From: Natrinema salifodinae
GTDB taxonomy: Archaea > Halobacteriota > Halobacteria > Halobacteriales > Natrialbaceae
Assembly (NCBI RefSeq): GCF_900110455.1
Contig: NZ_FOIS01000005.1
Coordinates: forward strand, 62,001 to 126,000
DNA: 64,000 nt
Reading direction: 5' to 3'
How positions within the stretch are numbered: position 1 is the stretch's first letter; each line of letters starts with the position of its first letter. This document shows positions 44,241 through 53,877 of the stretch, in pieces. The notes under the pieces are model-generated. The model was not told the DNA's origin. It was given only the letters and a program-made list of their open reading frames with translations, and did not search any database. Both the position numbers and the translations under genes were made by a program.

Positions 44241-46484
44241 TCACTCCCGGCCGCGTTCACCGCCGTCGAACGGATCGATCGGCTCGCCGCGTCGAGCACT
44301 CTCGCCTGGCGACGTCCCGTCGGCCGCTTCGAGGGCCCGTTCGAAGTGCTCGTTCGTTAATTCGAGTTCCCGCACGTCGGTCCGCCTGTCTCGCCCGTCG
44401 GTCTCTCCCTCGACGTACTCGCGGACGGCGGCCGTCGCCGCCCGACGACAGAGCCCGTCGATGTCGGCGCCGACGAATCCGTCCGTTCGAGCGGCCAGCG
44501 CGTCGAGCTCGACGTCGGACGCGAGCGGTCGGTCGCGGAGGTGGATCTCGAAGATGTCCCGGCGCGCCGCCTGGTCGGGAGCGCCGACGGAGACCTCTCG
44601 CTCGAACCGTCCCGTCCGGAGCAACGCGTCGTCAAGGCGGTCCGGCCGGTTGGTCGTCCCGATGACCACGACGTCCTCGAACTCTTCGAGTCCGTCGAGT
44701 TCGGTGAGTAACTGCGACACCACGCGCTCCCCGACGTCGGACTCCCCGGATCCGCCGCGCGCGCCGGCGATCGCGTCGATTTCGTCGAACACCAGGACGG
44801 CGGGCGCGTTCTCTCGGGCCTTCCCGAAGATCTCGCGGACGGCCTTCTCGGACTCGCCGACGTACTTGTCGACGAGTTCGGGCCCCTTTATCGAGATGAA
44901 ATTCGACTGCGCCTCGGTGGCGACCGCTCTGGTCAGCAGCGTCTTCCCGGTCCCCGGCGGGCCCGAGAGAAGAATCCCCGTCGTCGGCCGCAGCGAGACT
45001 CGCTCGAAGGCGTCGGGATACTCGAGGGGCCACTGCACGGCCTCTCGGAGCGTCCGTTTCGCCTCGGAGAGGCCGCCGACGTCCGCCCAGCCGACGTCGG
45101 GACCCTCGACGACCACCTCCCGCATCGCGGAGGGTTCGATCCCGTGCAGCGCCGTTTCGACGTCGGCGTCGACGATCTCGACGGCCTCCGGGCGGTCGAT
45201 CGAGAGCTCGGTATCGGCATCGCCAGGCGAGGATGACCGCACCCGCCGCAGCGCGCACATCGCGCTCTCCCTGACCAGATTCTCGAGGTCCGCGCCGACG
45301 AAGCCGTGCGTGGACTCGGCGTACCGCTCGAGGTCGACGTCGTCGCTCAACGGGACGCCTCGCGCGTGAATTTGAAGGATATCCGCCCGCTCGTCGGCGT
45401 CGGGAACGCCGACCTCGATCTCGCGGTCGAACCGCCCCGGTCGGCGGAGCGCGGGGTCGACCGCGTCGACACGGTTCGTCGTTCCTACGACGACGACCTG
45501 CCCCCTGTCGTCCGCGCCGTCGAGCAGCGAGAGCAACTGGGCGACGATCCGGCGCTCGACGTCCCCGCCGACGTCCTCGCGCTTCGGCGCGATCGCGTCG
45601 ATTTCGTCGACGAAGACGATGGCGGGCGCATTCGCCGCGGCCTCCTCGAAGACCTGCCGAAGTCGCTCCTCGCTCTCGCCGTAGTACTTCGAGACGATCT
45701 CCGGCCCGGAGAGCGTCTGGAAGTGCGCGCCGACCTCGTTCGCCATCGCCCGAGCGAGCAGCGTCTTGCCAGTCCCCGGCGGTCCGTAGAGGAGGACACC
45801 CGTTGGGGGATCGACTCCGAGCCGATCGAAGAGATCGGGGTGGCGCATCGGTAGCTCGATGACTTCGCGAACCCGCTCGAGTTCGTCGTCGAGGCCGCCG
45901 ATCTCGTCGTACGTTACGCCCGTGTTCGCCGACGCGGTCCGTTCGGGGTCGTCGACGGTCGACGGCGACGCCGGCTCCGGAGCGACGACGATCGAGGTCC
46001 ACTCCTCGACGCAGACGTAGGCGGACGGTTCGACGTCGACGATTTCGATCGGAACGCGCCGAGACGGCGCACTCGAACCGGGCTCGGCGGCGACCGACAC
46101 CGTCGTCGTCTGGCCGCTCGAGAGCACCCGGCCGACCAACGCGTCCCGCTGCGAGAGCGCGAGCGCCTGGTCGGGATCGACGTCGTCGGGCAGCGCGATC
46201 TCGACCCGTTCGGCCGATCCGACGTCGGCCGGTTCGACGGAGACCGTCTCGCCGGCGGTGACGCCGAGCGTCTCGGCGAGTTCGGGCGCGAGCCGGATCG
46301 TCCGCTCGTCGGCCTCCTCCGACGGCCGTGCCGTCACCTCGGCGACAGCGGACTCGTCGGCCGGCCCCTTCAGGACGACGTAGTCGCCCGACTCCAGGCC
46401 GAGGTCGGCCATCGCGTCCCGTTCGACGACGGCCGTCGGCTCGCCTGGTCGATTCGCGACGAGTGGTTTGACCGTGAGTTTCAT
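44241..46484 (-). CDS. CDC48/VCP-type AAA+ ATPase
   Basis: 747 residues: an N-terminal double-psi-barrel region (residues 1-185), then two AAA+ modules with Walker A GPPGTGKTLLARAMANEVG near residue 231 (in part: GPPGTGKTLLARAM) and GPPGTGKTLLTRAVA near residue 505, Walker B VFVDEIDAIAPKRE and LVFDEIDAIAGARGG, and paired Arg fingers. It unfolds proteins for degradation or remodels complexes, as a hexamer in the cytoplasm. Haloarchaea often have several paralogues; this may be an accessory copy. Confidence 0.92.
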   Translation of the reverse strand: MKLTVKPLVANRPGEPTAVVERDAMADLGLESGDYVVLKGPADESAVAEVTARPSEEADERTIRLAPELAETLGVTAGETVSVEPADVGSAERVEIALPDDVDPDQALALSQRDALVGRVLSSGQTTTVSVAAEPGSSAPSRRVPIEIVDVEPSAYVCVEEWTSIVVAPEPASPSTVDDPERTASANTGVTYDEIGGLDDELERVREVIELPMRHPDLFDRLGVDPPTGVLLYGPPGTGKTLLARAMANEVGAHFQTLSGPEIVSKYYGESEERLRQVFEEAAANAPAIVFVDEIDAIAPKREDVGGDVERRIVAQLLSLLDGADDRGQVVVVGTTNRVDAVDPALRRPGRFDREIEVGVPDADERADILQIHARGVPLSDDVDLERYAESTHGFVGADLENLVRESAMCALRRVRSSSPGDADTELSIDRPEAVEIVDADVETALHGIEPSAMREVVVEGPDVGWADVGGLSEAKRTLREAVQWPLEYPDAFERVSLRPTTGILLSGPPGTGKTLLTRAVATEAQSNFISIKGPELVDKYVGESEKAVREIFGKARENAPAVLVFDEIDAIAGARGGSGESDVGERVVSQLLTELDGLEEFEDVVVIGTTNRPDRLDDALLRTGRFEREVSVGAPDQAARRDIFEIHLRDRPLASDVELDALAARTDGFVGADIDGLCRRAATAAVREYVEGETDGRDRRTDVRELELTNEHFERALEAADGTSPGESARRGEPIDPFDGGERGRE

Positions 46485-46750
46485 TGAGAGCGTGCTGTTT
46501 GATATCGTGTCACGTTCGAACGCAAGAACGTTTGGGTCGGGGTCCTCGTCGACGCCGCGAATCTGCGGCGGTATCGCAGTTGCTCACTGAACTCAACCTC
46601 GCGTTCGGATGCGATCTACGCGAGTCGCCGATCGTCAGTCGTCAGAGTCCATCGCACTCGGTCTCAGTTGCGCTGATTTCGACGGCGGAACCGACACAGT
46701 CGCCAGTAATGCGATAGCCATCAGACTCAGGCTCCCTCTTCGCTCTCCGG

Positions 46751-47260
46751 TTAGTCCTCGAACGTCCGTTTAGGGCGATCCCGTGGGCCTTCGCCGAACG
46801 GCGTGCTGATGCCGGCCTCGAGTGCGGTGAGACACTCCTCTACGGAATACGTTCGCTCGCCGACTGTACAGGGGACGACGCATCGAAGCGTATCGGCTTC
46901 GTAGACGGCCAGACACACGATCGGAACTCGGATTTCCACGGCCGGTCGGCGACTCAGCAACGACGCGGTCTCGCGGCGCGTAAACGCCGGCCGGAGCGTA
47001 TACCCCTCGCGGTCGGCCCACGCCTGAAACGAATTGACCGTGAGCGTCACCGAGGGCCCCGAATCGCTGAGTTCCTCCAGCGCAGGCCGTACTGGCGACC
47101 ACGTCTTTACGCGCACCTCGTCGACCGTTCCGCCGTCCTCCAGGCGACGTGCTCGAGAAACGAGGGATCTGAGCCGTTCCACAACGGCGGGACACGTGTG
47201 CGTTTGGAGGAACACCTCGACTCGAACCGATTCCGACGACGTGGCGGACTCACCGCTCAT
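46751..47260 (-). CDS. Haloarchaeal HTH-type conserved protein, function unclear
   Basis: About 169 residues from MSGESATS. The pattern VEVFLQTHTCPAVVERLRSL, then VNSFQAWADREGYTLRPAF and VPIVCLAVYE matches a family common in haloarchaea, often annotated as HTH-domain protein. Most have no assigned role. An in-frame Met at 47413 would add an Arg-rich 51 residues and is less likely. Confidence 0.7.
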   Translation of the reverse strand: MSGESATSSESVRVEVFLQTHTCPAVVERLRSLVSRARRLEDGGTVDEVRVKTWSPVRPALEELSDSGPSVTLTVNSFQAWADREGYTLRPAFTRRETASLLSRRPAVEIRVPIVCLAVYEADTLRCVVPCTVGERTYSVEECLTALEAGISTPFGEGPRDRPKRTFED

Positions 47261-47603
47261 CGGCGTGTCCTCGGCCGCTCCGGCGTCGCCGATTCGGAGG
47301 CGGGGCGGGGAGCCCGATTCCGTCCCGTATCGAATTCGTTCGAGAGGATCGGGCCAGTGCCGGCTCTCGGAGCGATATCCGCGTCCATGACTCTCTTCCT
47401 CCCCTTCGGTCAATCAGTACATCTCTTGAGATGGCATGCCGTACTTACCCCGCCGTTGCGTGATACCCGCACCGCGAAATACCCGATTTATCAGCGTTCT
47501 CTGCGATTCGATATCCGGCAGCTCTCGCTGCGCACATCACCGAGTCGTCGGTCGCTGGGGTCTCAGACCCCTTAGTGCGAAGCAAAAACGGTTCCGCGGA
47601 CTA
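47261..47603. other. Intergenic region
   Basis: About 340 bases between the conserved HTH-type gene and the amidohydrolase stop. No coding frame or RNA gene is recognised. It should contain the promoter of the HTH-type gene on the minus strand. Confidence 0.45.
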
Positions 47604-49076
47604 CTATAACTCGCTTTCCCGGAGAATCCGCCGTCCCGACTCCACGAGTCGGCGTCGCTGCGTCCGCGCGGGCTCGTTGTACAGGACGCCGTCTCGTTTG
47701 ACGATCTCACCGTCGACGAGAACGGTATCGACGTTCGCAACCCCCGTCTGGAAGACGACCGTTTCGACCGGATCGTGCACCGGCGACGTGGCGATATCGT
47801 CCGTCCGAACGAGCGTGACGTCCGCCCGCTTGCCCGGCGTCAGCGATCCGATCTCGTCGTCCAGGCCGAGCGCCCGGGCCCCGTCGATCGTCGCGAGTTC
47901 GAGCGCGCGCCTGGCGGGCAGGGAGACCGTTTCGATCTGTTCGTTCCGCTCGACGGTCGGTTGATTGTCGAGGGCCCGCTGGGTCTGGAGCGCCAGCCGC
48001 GCCTGGGTGAACAGATCGCCGCTGACGTTGGAGACGATGTCGACGCCGACCGACGGAACCCCGCCCCCGTCGAGGGTCTCCCGGAGCGCCGGCATTCCCA
48101 TCCCCATCTGCATTTCGACCTCGGGCGTGATCGACACCGACCCGCCGGAGGCGCCGATGCGCTCGAACTCCGCCTGCGTGAGGCGGTTCGCGTGCACGTA
48201 ATTGAGGTCGTCGCCGAGGAGGCCGAGCTCGTCGAGCGTCTCCACGCCGCCAGGCCCGAGCGATCCGATGTGCATGGAGGCCGGAATACCGAGTTCGCGA
48301 GCGAGTTCGATATCGTGCGCGACGACCTCGTCCGTCGAGTAATCCGGACCACGAATCCCCATCGCCAGCGTGAGTCGCCCGTCGTCGGCGGGGAAGCGTT
48401 CGCGGTGGAGTCGACGGACGTCGTCCGGATGCGGTTCCGCGCTGTTCTCCCACCACGTCGCGCTGTCGTCGCCTGGCGGCCCGTGGGCGAACACCGCTCT
48501 GATACCGGCGTCCTCGAGCCCGTCTATCGCGCGGTCGGTGTGGTCCGGTGAGTTCGCGATATGGAACCAGTCCAGAATCGTCGTCGTCCCGGCGTTGAGC
48601 TGTTCGACGGCGCCGAAGAGGTTCCCGAGGTACGCGTCGACGGGACGATAGTGGCCGCTGATCTCTCCGAGCATCGTCTCCAGGTATTCGTCGAACGACC
48701 AGTCCCCCGCAACCCCGCGAACGCCCGCTTGCCACGTGTGGAGGTGTGAATTGACGAACCCGGGCAGGACGATCGCATCGTCGGCGTCGATGACGTCGGC
48801 GGTCGGCGCCTCGATCGACCGTTCGATTCGCTCGATCGTTCCGCCGTCGACGAGTACGTCGGCATCGCGTTGGATACCGAGTTCGGGATCGACCGTCACG
48901 ACCGTCCCGTTCCGGATGACGATCCGCTCGTTCGCGTCGCCGTCCGAATCGGCCTCCTCCGACTCGTCGGCGTCGGCGCTCCCGAGAGCAGCGACGGTCA
49001 GCGCCGTCGCACTCCCGAGTTTGAGGTAGTTCCGCCTCGATACTCCGAACGTGTGGGTACCGGTGGGTCTTCTCAT
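47604..49076 (-). CDS. Tat-exported amidohydrolase (cytosine-deaminase-like/SsnA type)
   Basis: 490 residues. A twin-arginine signal at residues 14-15 (SRRNYLKLGSATALTVAALG) suggests export; no lipobox Cys follows. Metal ligands of the amidohydrolase barrel: H111 and H113 (FVNSHLHTW), the later His in SMHIGS, the His in YVHANRL and the Asp in VGVDIVSN. The family deaminates or hydrolyses purines, triazines and similar rings, but its members are normally cytoplasmic, so the signal is unusual. An acidic linker (DESEEADSDGD) follows the signal. Confidence 0.85.
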   Translation of the reverse strand: MRRPTGTHTFGVSRRNYLKLGSATALTVAALGSADADESEEADSDGDANERIVIRNGTVVTVDPELGIQRDADVLVDGGTIERIERSIEAPTADVIDADDAIVLPGFVNSHLHTWQAGVRGVAGDWSFDEYLETMLGEISGHYRPVDAYLGNLFGAVEQLNAGTTTILDWFHIANSPDHTDRAIDGLEDAGIRAVFAHGPPGDDSATWWENSAEPHPDDVRRLHRERFPADDGRLTLAMGIRGPDYSTDEVVAHDIELARELGIPASMHIGSLGPGGVETLDELGLLGDDLNYVHANRLTQAEFERIGASGGSVSITPEVEMQMGMGMPALRETLDGGGVPSVGVDIVSNVSGDLFTQARLALQTQRALDNQPTVERNEQIETVSLPARRALELATIDGARALGLDDEIGSLTPGKRADVTLVRTDDIATSPVHDPVETVVFQTGVANVDTVLVDGEIVKRDGVLYNEPARTQRRRLVESGRRILRESEL

Positions 49077-49226
49077 GGTAGCTCCGCGAGTCCCAGTTCA
49101 GGACGGGCCGAAATAGGATTGCATTCGGAACATACCAACTCCTTTCGTCGCGCGTTCACGTTCCGACCCCGCGAGCGGCGAGTGCCGACTCCGGTCAGTC
49201 GTCGGCCCTATCAGTTGTCACCCTCG

Positions 49227-49985
49227 TCAGTCGTCGCCCGCGATATCCGGTGATCGGGAGCGATCGAGCGGTTCGTTCGAGAGGAACGTCGTCACGAGCC
49301 AGGCTTCGGCGCGCGTAATGCGGTACTGGAACGTCGAAATCGGGATCCCTTCGGCTTCGGCGATTTCTTGCAGGGAGCACCGACGGGGCGACTCGTAGTA
49401 GCCGTACTCGGCAGCGAGTTCGAGCGCCTGGCGTTGCTGGTAAGGAAGATCGGCGCCGGAGACGCGGTCGGTGTGCCACGTCGGCGAGTGATCGAGTCGC
49501 TCGAATTCGAGGTCGAGTCCGTCGCGAAGGTTGTCGCTGAGGTCGTCGTAAATCGGACTCAGGGACGCTTCGTCCTCCGCGAGGAGCCGCCACCTGTATT
49601 CATTGCCGTGTTGTTCGGCCCGGCACAAGACGCCGTCGTCGAGGTGTTTCGCCGCGAGATACGGAATCGACCGGCAGCCGTCTCCTTCGGATTGGCGAGA
49701 GTAAATGACTCGGCTCGTCGGCCCTTCGGAGAGCACTTCGTGCGTCCAGTCGAGTCGACAGCCACCCATTCCGCGTAGATTGGAGCAGCGAGAGAGGTTC
49801 TCGATCCGCCGATCGTACGCTGAGAGAGCTTCTCGGGGTCCCGTCACTTCGTCCACCCGCCACATCGTCTCGGTCGAGGCGTGACACGAAACGGTTCGCG
49901 AGTACAGCCCGGAGTGTCCGATAAAGACGTCCATCAGATCGTCCGCTCCACTCTCGTACGTGACCGTAAACGCGAACTCCTGCAT
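49227..49985 (-). CDS. Bacterio-opsin-activator-type HTH regulator
   Basis: 252 residues. The C-terminal HTH of the haloarchaeal Bat family is clear: LPYQQRQALELAAEYGYYESPR, shown in part as YQQRQALELAAEYGYY, then SLQEIAEAEGIPISTFQYR. The N-terminal 160 residues are a probable sensor with several Cys and His but no named domain. Target genes unknown; it faces away from the integrase gene and follows the amidohydrolase. Confidence 0.85.
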   Translation of the reverse strand: MQEFAFTVTYESGADDLMDVFIGHSGLYSRTVSCHASTETMWRVDEVTGPREALSAYDRRIENLSRCSNLRGMGGCRLDWTHEVLSEGPTSRVIYSRQSEGDGCRSIPYLAAKHLDDGVLCRAEQHGNEYRWRLLAEDEASLSPIYDDLSDNLRDGLDLEFERLDHSPTWHTDRVSGADLPYQQRQALELAAEYGYYESPRRCSLQEIAEAEGIPISTFQYRITRAEAWLVTTFLSNEPLDRSRSPDIAGDD

Positions 49986-50352
49986 GGAACGGCTGTTTAG
50001 TCAGTATTACCATGAAACCCACGTTAGAATATAGAACTGTGCCAGTGTATTGTTCAGGTGGATTGGTGAAATAACTCGAGACGCAGCCTAGTACGGGATA
50101 ACTACCGAACCGATCCGTTCGGTTGCTTCCGCGCCGCGCGAGCGCGGTTACTGCGGGTAACGATGCTCGGTGCGACGTCGGTACCGACCCCGAAATTTCG
50201 TATATCGTTATTTGATTCATATATTTGTGATTGCGCTATAAGGGGCGTGAGATCCCCAAAAACGAGCGATAGTGGAAATTGAGGGGACACTGTACTAAAC
50301 ACACATTTAGTGCAGTGGATTTACTAGGGCCGGTACTGTATGCCAGAGATGA
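49986..50352. other. Intergenic region before the recombinase
   Basis: About 370 bases without a gene. It is AT-rich in the middle (around 50195-50225). No tRNA or clear attachment site was found beside the recombinase start. Promoters for both flanking genes are expected here. Confidence 0.45.
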
Positions 50353-51507
50353 ATGTCCGATTTGACTGAAACGGCAGTGCCTACCCGGCGAACGCCCGTC
50401 GAGGACGCTCTCGGACGATACTTCGCGAGTCTGAACGCCGGCGGTACGATCGACACGCTCCGCTGGGTTCTCGAGAAGGGCGAGCAATCGTTTCTCACCT
50501 ATCTCCGCGAACGTGGCGTCGAATACATCGACCAGATCGACGTCAAATGCTGCCGAGACTGGGGGATGGAACTGCGAACGCGGTACATCGACGACGACCT
50601 GAAAGCCTCGACGGCCCACAACTACTTTCGGTATACTCGCGCGTTTCTGTCGTTTTGCGTTCGCGATCAGCTGCTCGAGCGCAACCCCGCGAAAACCGGC
50701 GCAGCCGAGGAATTCCTTCCCGAAGATACGGGGAAGCGTGACCGGCAATTCTGGCGCGCTGATGACCGTGAAGCGCTTCTTACCCACGTCTCACGGCGGG
50801 TCGACCGGTCGTTCGACGACGAGTCGATCGACACCGAACGAGCTTACCGCGACCGAGCGATCGTAACCCTGCTCGCACTGGCCGGAGTCCGCGGGGCCGA
50901 GATCTTCCGCGATCCGAACGACGAGCGTCGGAACGGGTGCATCTGGGCCGACGTCGACCTCAAAAGCGGTGAACTCGAGGTCTTCGGCAAGTCCCGCGAG
51001 TACGAGACGGTCGGCCTCCCGACGAAGGCACGAACGGCGCTCGCGCGGTATCGGAAAGCCGTGGATCCCCCGACCGAGACGTGGCCGGTGTTCCCGACGG
51101 GTCACTACAACTCGAAACGAAAGGCGCTGATCGACGCCTATGACGCAACGACCGTCGAACGATGGCTTGAGGCCGACGGTGATCGACCGAACACGGCGAT
51201 CGTCGACGACCGCTTGCGCAAAACGGAGGTTCCGCCGCCGGCGCTGTCGAAAAACGGCGGTCGACGCGTGATGCAACGCCTCTGTGACGAGGCGAACCTC
51301 GAGATCGACGGTGAGTATCTGAAACCACACGGCGGCCGTCGCGGGCTCGGCCACGAACTGTACGCCAGCGGTCGGTCGGAGTATGCACAACAGGCGCTGC
51401 GCCACCAATCGATCGAAACGACCCACGACGCCTACAGCGATATCAAAAGTGAAGACGTGGCGAATACGATCGACGAAGTTATGGATGCTACGGGAGAAGG
51501 CCAGTAA
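50353..51507 (+). CDS. Tyrosine recombinase/integrase
   Basis: 384 residues. An N-terminal SAM-like core-binding domain (residues 15-115: YFASLNAGGTIDTLRWVLEK) is followed by the catalytic domain. The catalytic set is complete: Arg180 (LAGVRGAE), His326-x-x-Arg329 (HGGRRG), His351 (RHQSIE) and Tyr361 (HDAYSD). Such enzymes integrate elements or resolve plasmid dimers. With a partition pair at the window end and no tRNA beside it, dimer resolution is a reasonable guess. Confidence 0.9.
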   Translation: MSDLTETAVPTRRTPVEDALGRYFASLNAGGTIDTLRWVLEKGEQSFLTYLRERGVEYIDQIDVKCCRDWGMELRTRYIDDDLKASTAHNYFRYTRAFLSFCVRDQLLERNPAKTGAAEEFLPEDTGKRDRQFWRADDREALLTHVSRRVDRSFDDESIDTERAYRDRAIVTLLALAGVRGAEIFRDPNDERRNGCIWADVDLKSGELEVFGKSREYETVGLPTKARTALARYRKAVDPPTETWPVFPTGHYNSKRKALIDAYDATTVERWLEADGDRPNTAIVDDRLRKTEVPPPALSKNGGRRVMQRLCDEANLEIDGEYLKPHGGRRGLGHELYASGRSEYAQQALRHQSIETTHDAYSDIKSEDVANTIDEVMDATGEGQ

Positions 51508-51803
51508 TCCTCGAATTCGGTCGAATCCGGTACAATGTACCCTGCTGACCGGAAGCGGAAAATGGCACTCCGAAGTACTGGTGTTTGTCCATTTGACGGA
51601 TGTGGGCGTGAGCAGTTAGCGGCGGGCTCGATGAACCGGGGGCAGCGTGCGAAAACAGATGTGGTGAGCCGTCCGCATTCATAAATTAATAAGGGCTATA
51701 CACAATCCGCCCCCCTGCGGGAACTGCTCGGCTCCGAACGATCGATTCGGGAGTCGCCGGAGAGATCGAAGTCTCTTAGTCGAAATCGCCGGTAGCCGTG
51801 TGC

Positions 51804-52501
51804 ATGCACCTCGAGACGAGTTCCTGGTCGGAACTGGAGGAGGCAGCACCGACGGCGGCGCTCGTCCCCGTCGGCAGCACGGACCTCACGCGCCGGTCGG
51901 GACCGACACGATCATCGCTCGAGCGATCGCCGCTGACGCCGACCGAGAGTGGGACGGCGACTCAGTCGTGCTCCCGGCGCTGCCGGTGGGTATCGCGCCG
52001 TACCACGGACGGTTCCCCGGGACCCTGTCGGTTTCGCCGGAAACGCTTCGCGGGTACGCCCGCGACATCGTGGAGTCGCTATCGGATTCGAGTTCGAGTA
52101 TCGAAACCGTCGTGTTCGTCAACGGGCACGGCGGCAACGGCGAGACGCTGTCGCACCTGGGCCGCGAACTGACCGAGTCGACGTCGGTCGATCCCGACGT
52201 GTACCGCTGGGAGTGGATGCGCGCCGTCGACGACCACGTCGGTCACGCGGGCGAACTCGAGACGTCGGTCTTGCTTTACCTGTGCCCCGACGACGTCGGT
52301 GAACCGGTCGACGGCGACGCGACGGCGTGGGAAAATACGGTCGACGGCGGAGTCGTACACCAGTTCACCGACGAATTCAACGAGAACGGCGCTGTCGGCG
52401 ACGCGACCGATGCGTCGGCACAAGTAGGCGACCGGACGTTCTCGACGGCGGTCGACGCGCTCGTGTCGTTTCTCGACCGGGTCGATAGCCCAGCACGGTA
52501 G
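51804..52501 (+). pseudogene. Frameshifted creatininase-family hydrolase
   Basis: The start reads MHLETSSWSELEE ... VPVGST in one frame and continues as QHGPHAPVGTD in another. Creatininase-family proteins read VPVGSTEQHGPHAP here, so about 10 bases are missing, including the codon of the first zinc ligand (Glu of TEQHG). The remainder is intact: NGHGGNGE, the later Glu (GELETS) and the C-terminus. The family opens cyclic amides such as creatinine or the formamide in archaeal riboflavin synthesis. As written the gene is broken. Confidence 0.78.
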
Positions 52502-52701
52502 TCGGCATTGTCCTCATCGGTTCCGATGCGGCGCCGCGACGCCGCTGAGCGTCGCGCCTGTTCCACCTAATAACGGCTGGTTTCCCCCGAATACGGTACG
52601 TGCTGCTTCGTGTTGTCGGTCTCGCAGGTTTCTCCTGCAAGCATTCGCTGGATTGTCCTCAAAAGACGGTGAAACCTGTTAGATCGACAATTATCCAACA
52701 A

Positions 52702-53877
52702 CTAATATGTCCGTGGTGGCCGCTCGAGAATCTCAAAGATCTCTCGCGCACGATATTCCCGGTTCCGTTCCTTTCCAGTCGTCTCCTCAAGCACTCCTTC
52801 TTCCTCCAGTTGGTCGATCGCTCGATAGGCCGTTGGTCCCGTTACGTCGAGCAGTTCCTGAACAACGTTAGCAGTGAGATATGGCTGCTCGAAGAGTTTA
52901 CACGCTAGTTCTGCATAGGCAGCAGAGGTGTCGCCGTACGTCGCTTCGTAGTCCTGCTGCAAGGAGTGAAGTTCCTGAGAACGGAGTAGGGATTCTTCTG
53001 CCTGGTGGCGGATACCCGTCACGAAGAACTCTACCCATGCTTCCCACTCGCCGTACTTCCGGACGGCGTTCATACGATCGACATACGTCTCTTTGTATCG
53101 ATTGAAGTACTCGCTCAGGTAGAGCGTTGGTTGCTCGAGGTAGTCTTGATCAGACAGTTGTAATGTGATGAGGAGACGTCCGAGCCGACCGTTACCGTCC
53201 CCGTAGGGGTGAATCGTCTCGAACTGATAGTGTGTGAGCGCAATATCGATGAGCGGGTGGTAGCTTCCACCGGTCCGGATATACGTCATTAGCGCAGCCA
53301 TCAGTCCGTCGACGGCGCTTGGAACGGGAGGGACGAATTCACCCAGGTGATTCGGGACGGTCTTGAATGCCCCAATGGTATCCGTTTCTCGGCGATCTCC
53401 AGGCACGTCGGTCAAGAGTGTCTTATGGAGAGTATGCAGAAGGTCGATGGAGATCCCATCACCGTGATCGAGAGCGTTGATCCCGCTTTTTAGAGCACGC
53501 TCATAGTTGAGCACTTCTTGGACGTCTTTAGTTTCGTCTATAGCTGCTGCTTGCTCAGCAACTGCATCGGATCGGTCCAACGATCGGGTCTCAAAACTAT
53601 AGAGCGCATTGTAATCGATATCTGCACCCTCGATTTCAGATGATTCCATTGCTTCTTTCCGAAGCAACGACGTGTATAACACGGGTGCGAAATCGGTCGT
53701 CAGTCCGAACCCGCTGAGTTTTCCGAGCCAAAACGTCGCCTCCGAAAGCAGCTCATAGAACTCTTTCCCGAATTGTAACTCGCTATCTGGCGGAAGGGGA
53801 TCTGGGTTATAGTATGGACGCCGATCGTATGGAACAAGGCGTCCCGGGGCGTCGTCAGGTAACTCCTGAAGAGCCAT
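52702..53877 (-). CDS. Fic-domain protein with N-terminal inhibitory motif and winged helix
   Basis: 391 residues. The active-site loop reads HPYGDGNGRLGRLL (His223, Arg231, Arg234), matching the functional HPFxxGNGRxxR pattern. An inhibitory helix motif SSEIEG lies at residues 79-84, upstream of the Fic fold, as in class II Fic proteins. The C-terminus (residues 330-391) looks like a winged helix (LTANVVQELLDVTGPTAYRA). Fic proteins usually transfer AMP to protein hydroxyls. No antitoxin gene is beside it. Confidence 0.9.
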   Translation of the reverse strand: MALQELPDDAPGRLVPYDRRPYYNPDPLPPDSELQFGKEFYELLSEATFWLGKLSGFGLTTDFAPVLYTSLLRKEAMESSEIEGADIDYNALYSFETRSLDRSDAVAEQAAAIDETKDVQEVLNYERALKSGINALDHGDGISIDLLHTLHKTLLTDVPGDRRETDTIGAFKTVPNHLGEFVPPVPSAVDGLMAALMTYIRTGGSYHPLIDIALTHYQFETIHPYGDGNGRLGRLLITLQLSDQDYLEQPTLYLSEYFNRYKETYVDRMNAVRKYGEWEAWVEFFVTGIRHQAEESLLRSQELHSLQQDYEATYGDTSAAYAELACKLFEQPYLTANVVQELLDVTGPTAYRAIDQLEEEGVLEETTGKERNREYRAREIFEILERPPRTY

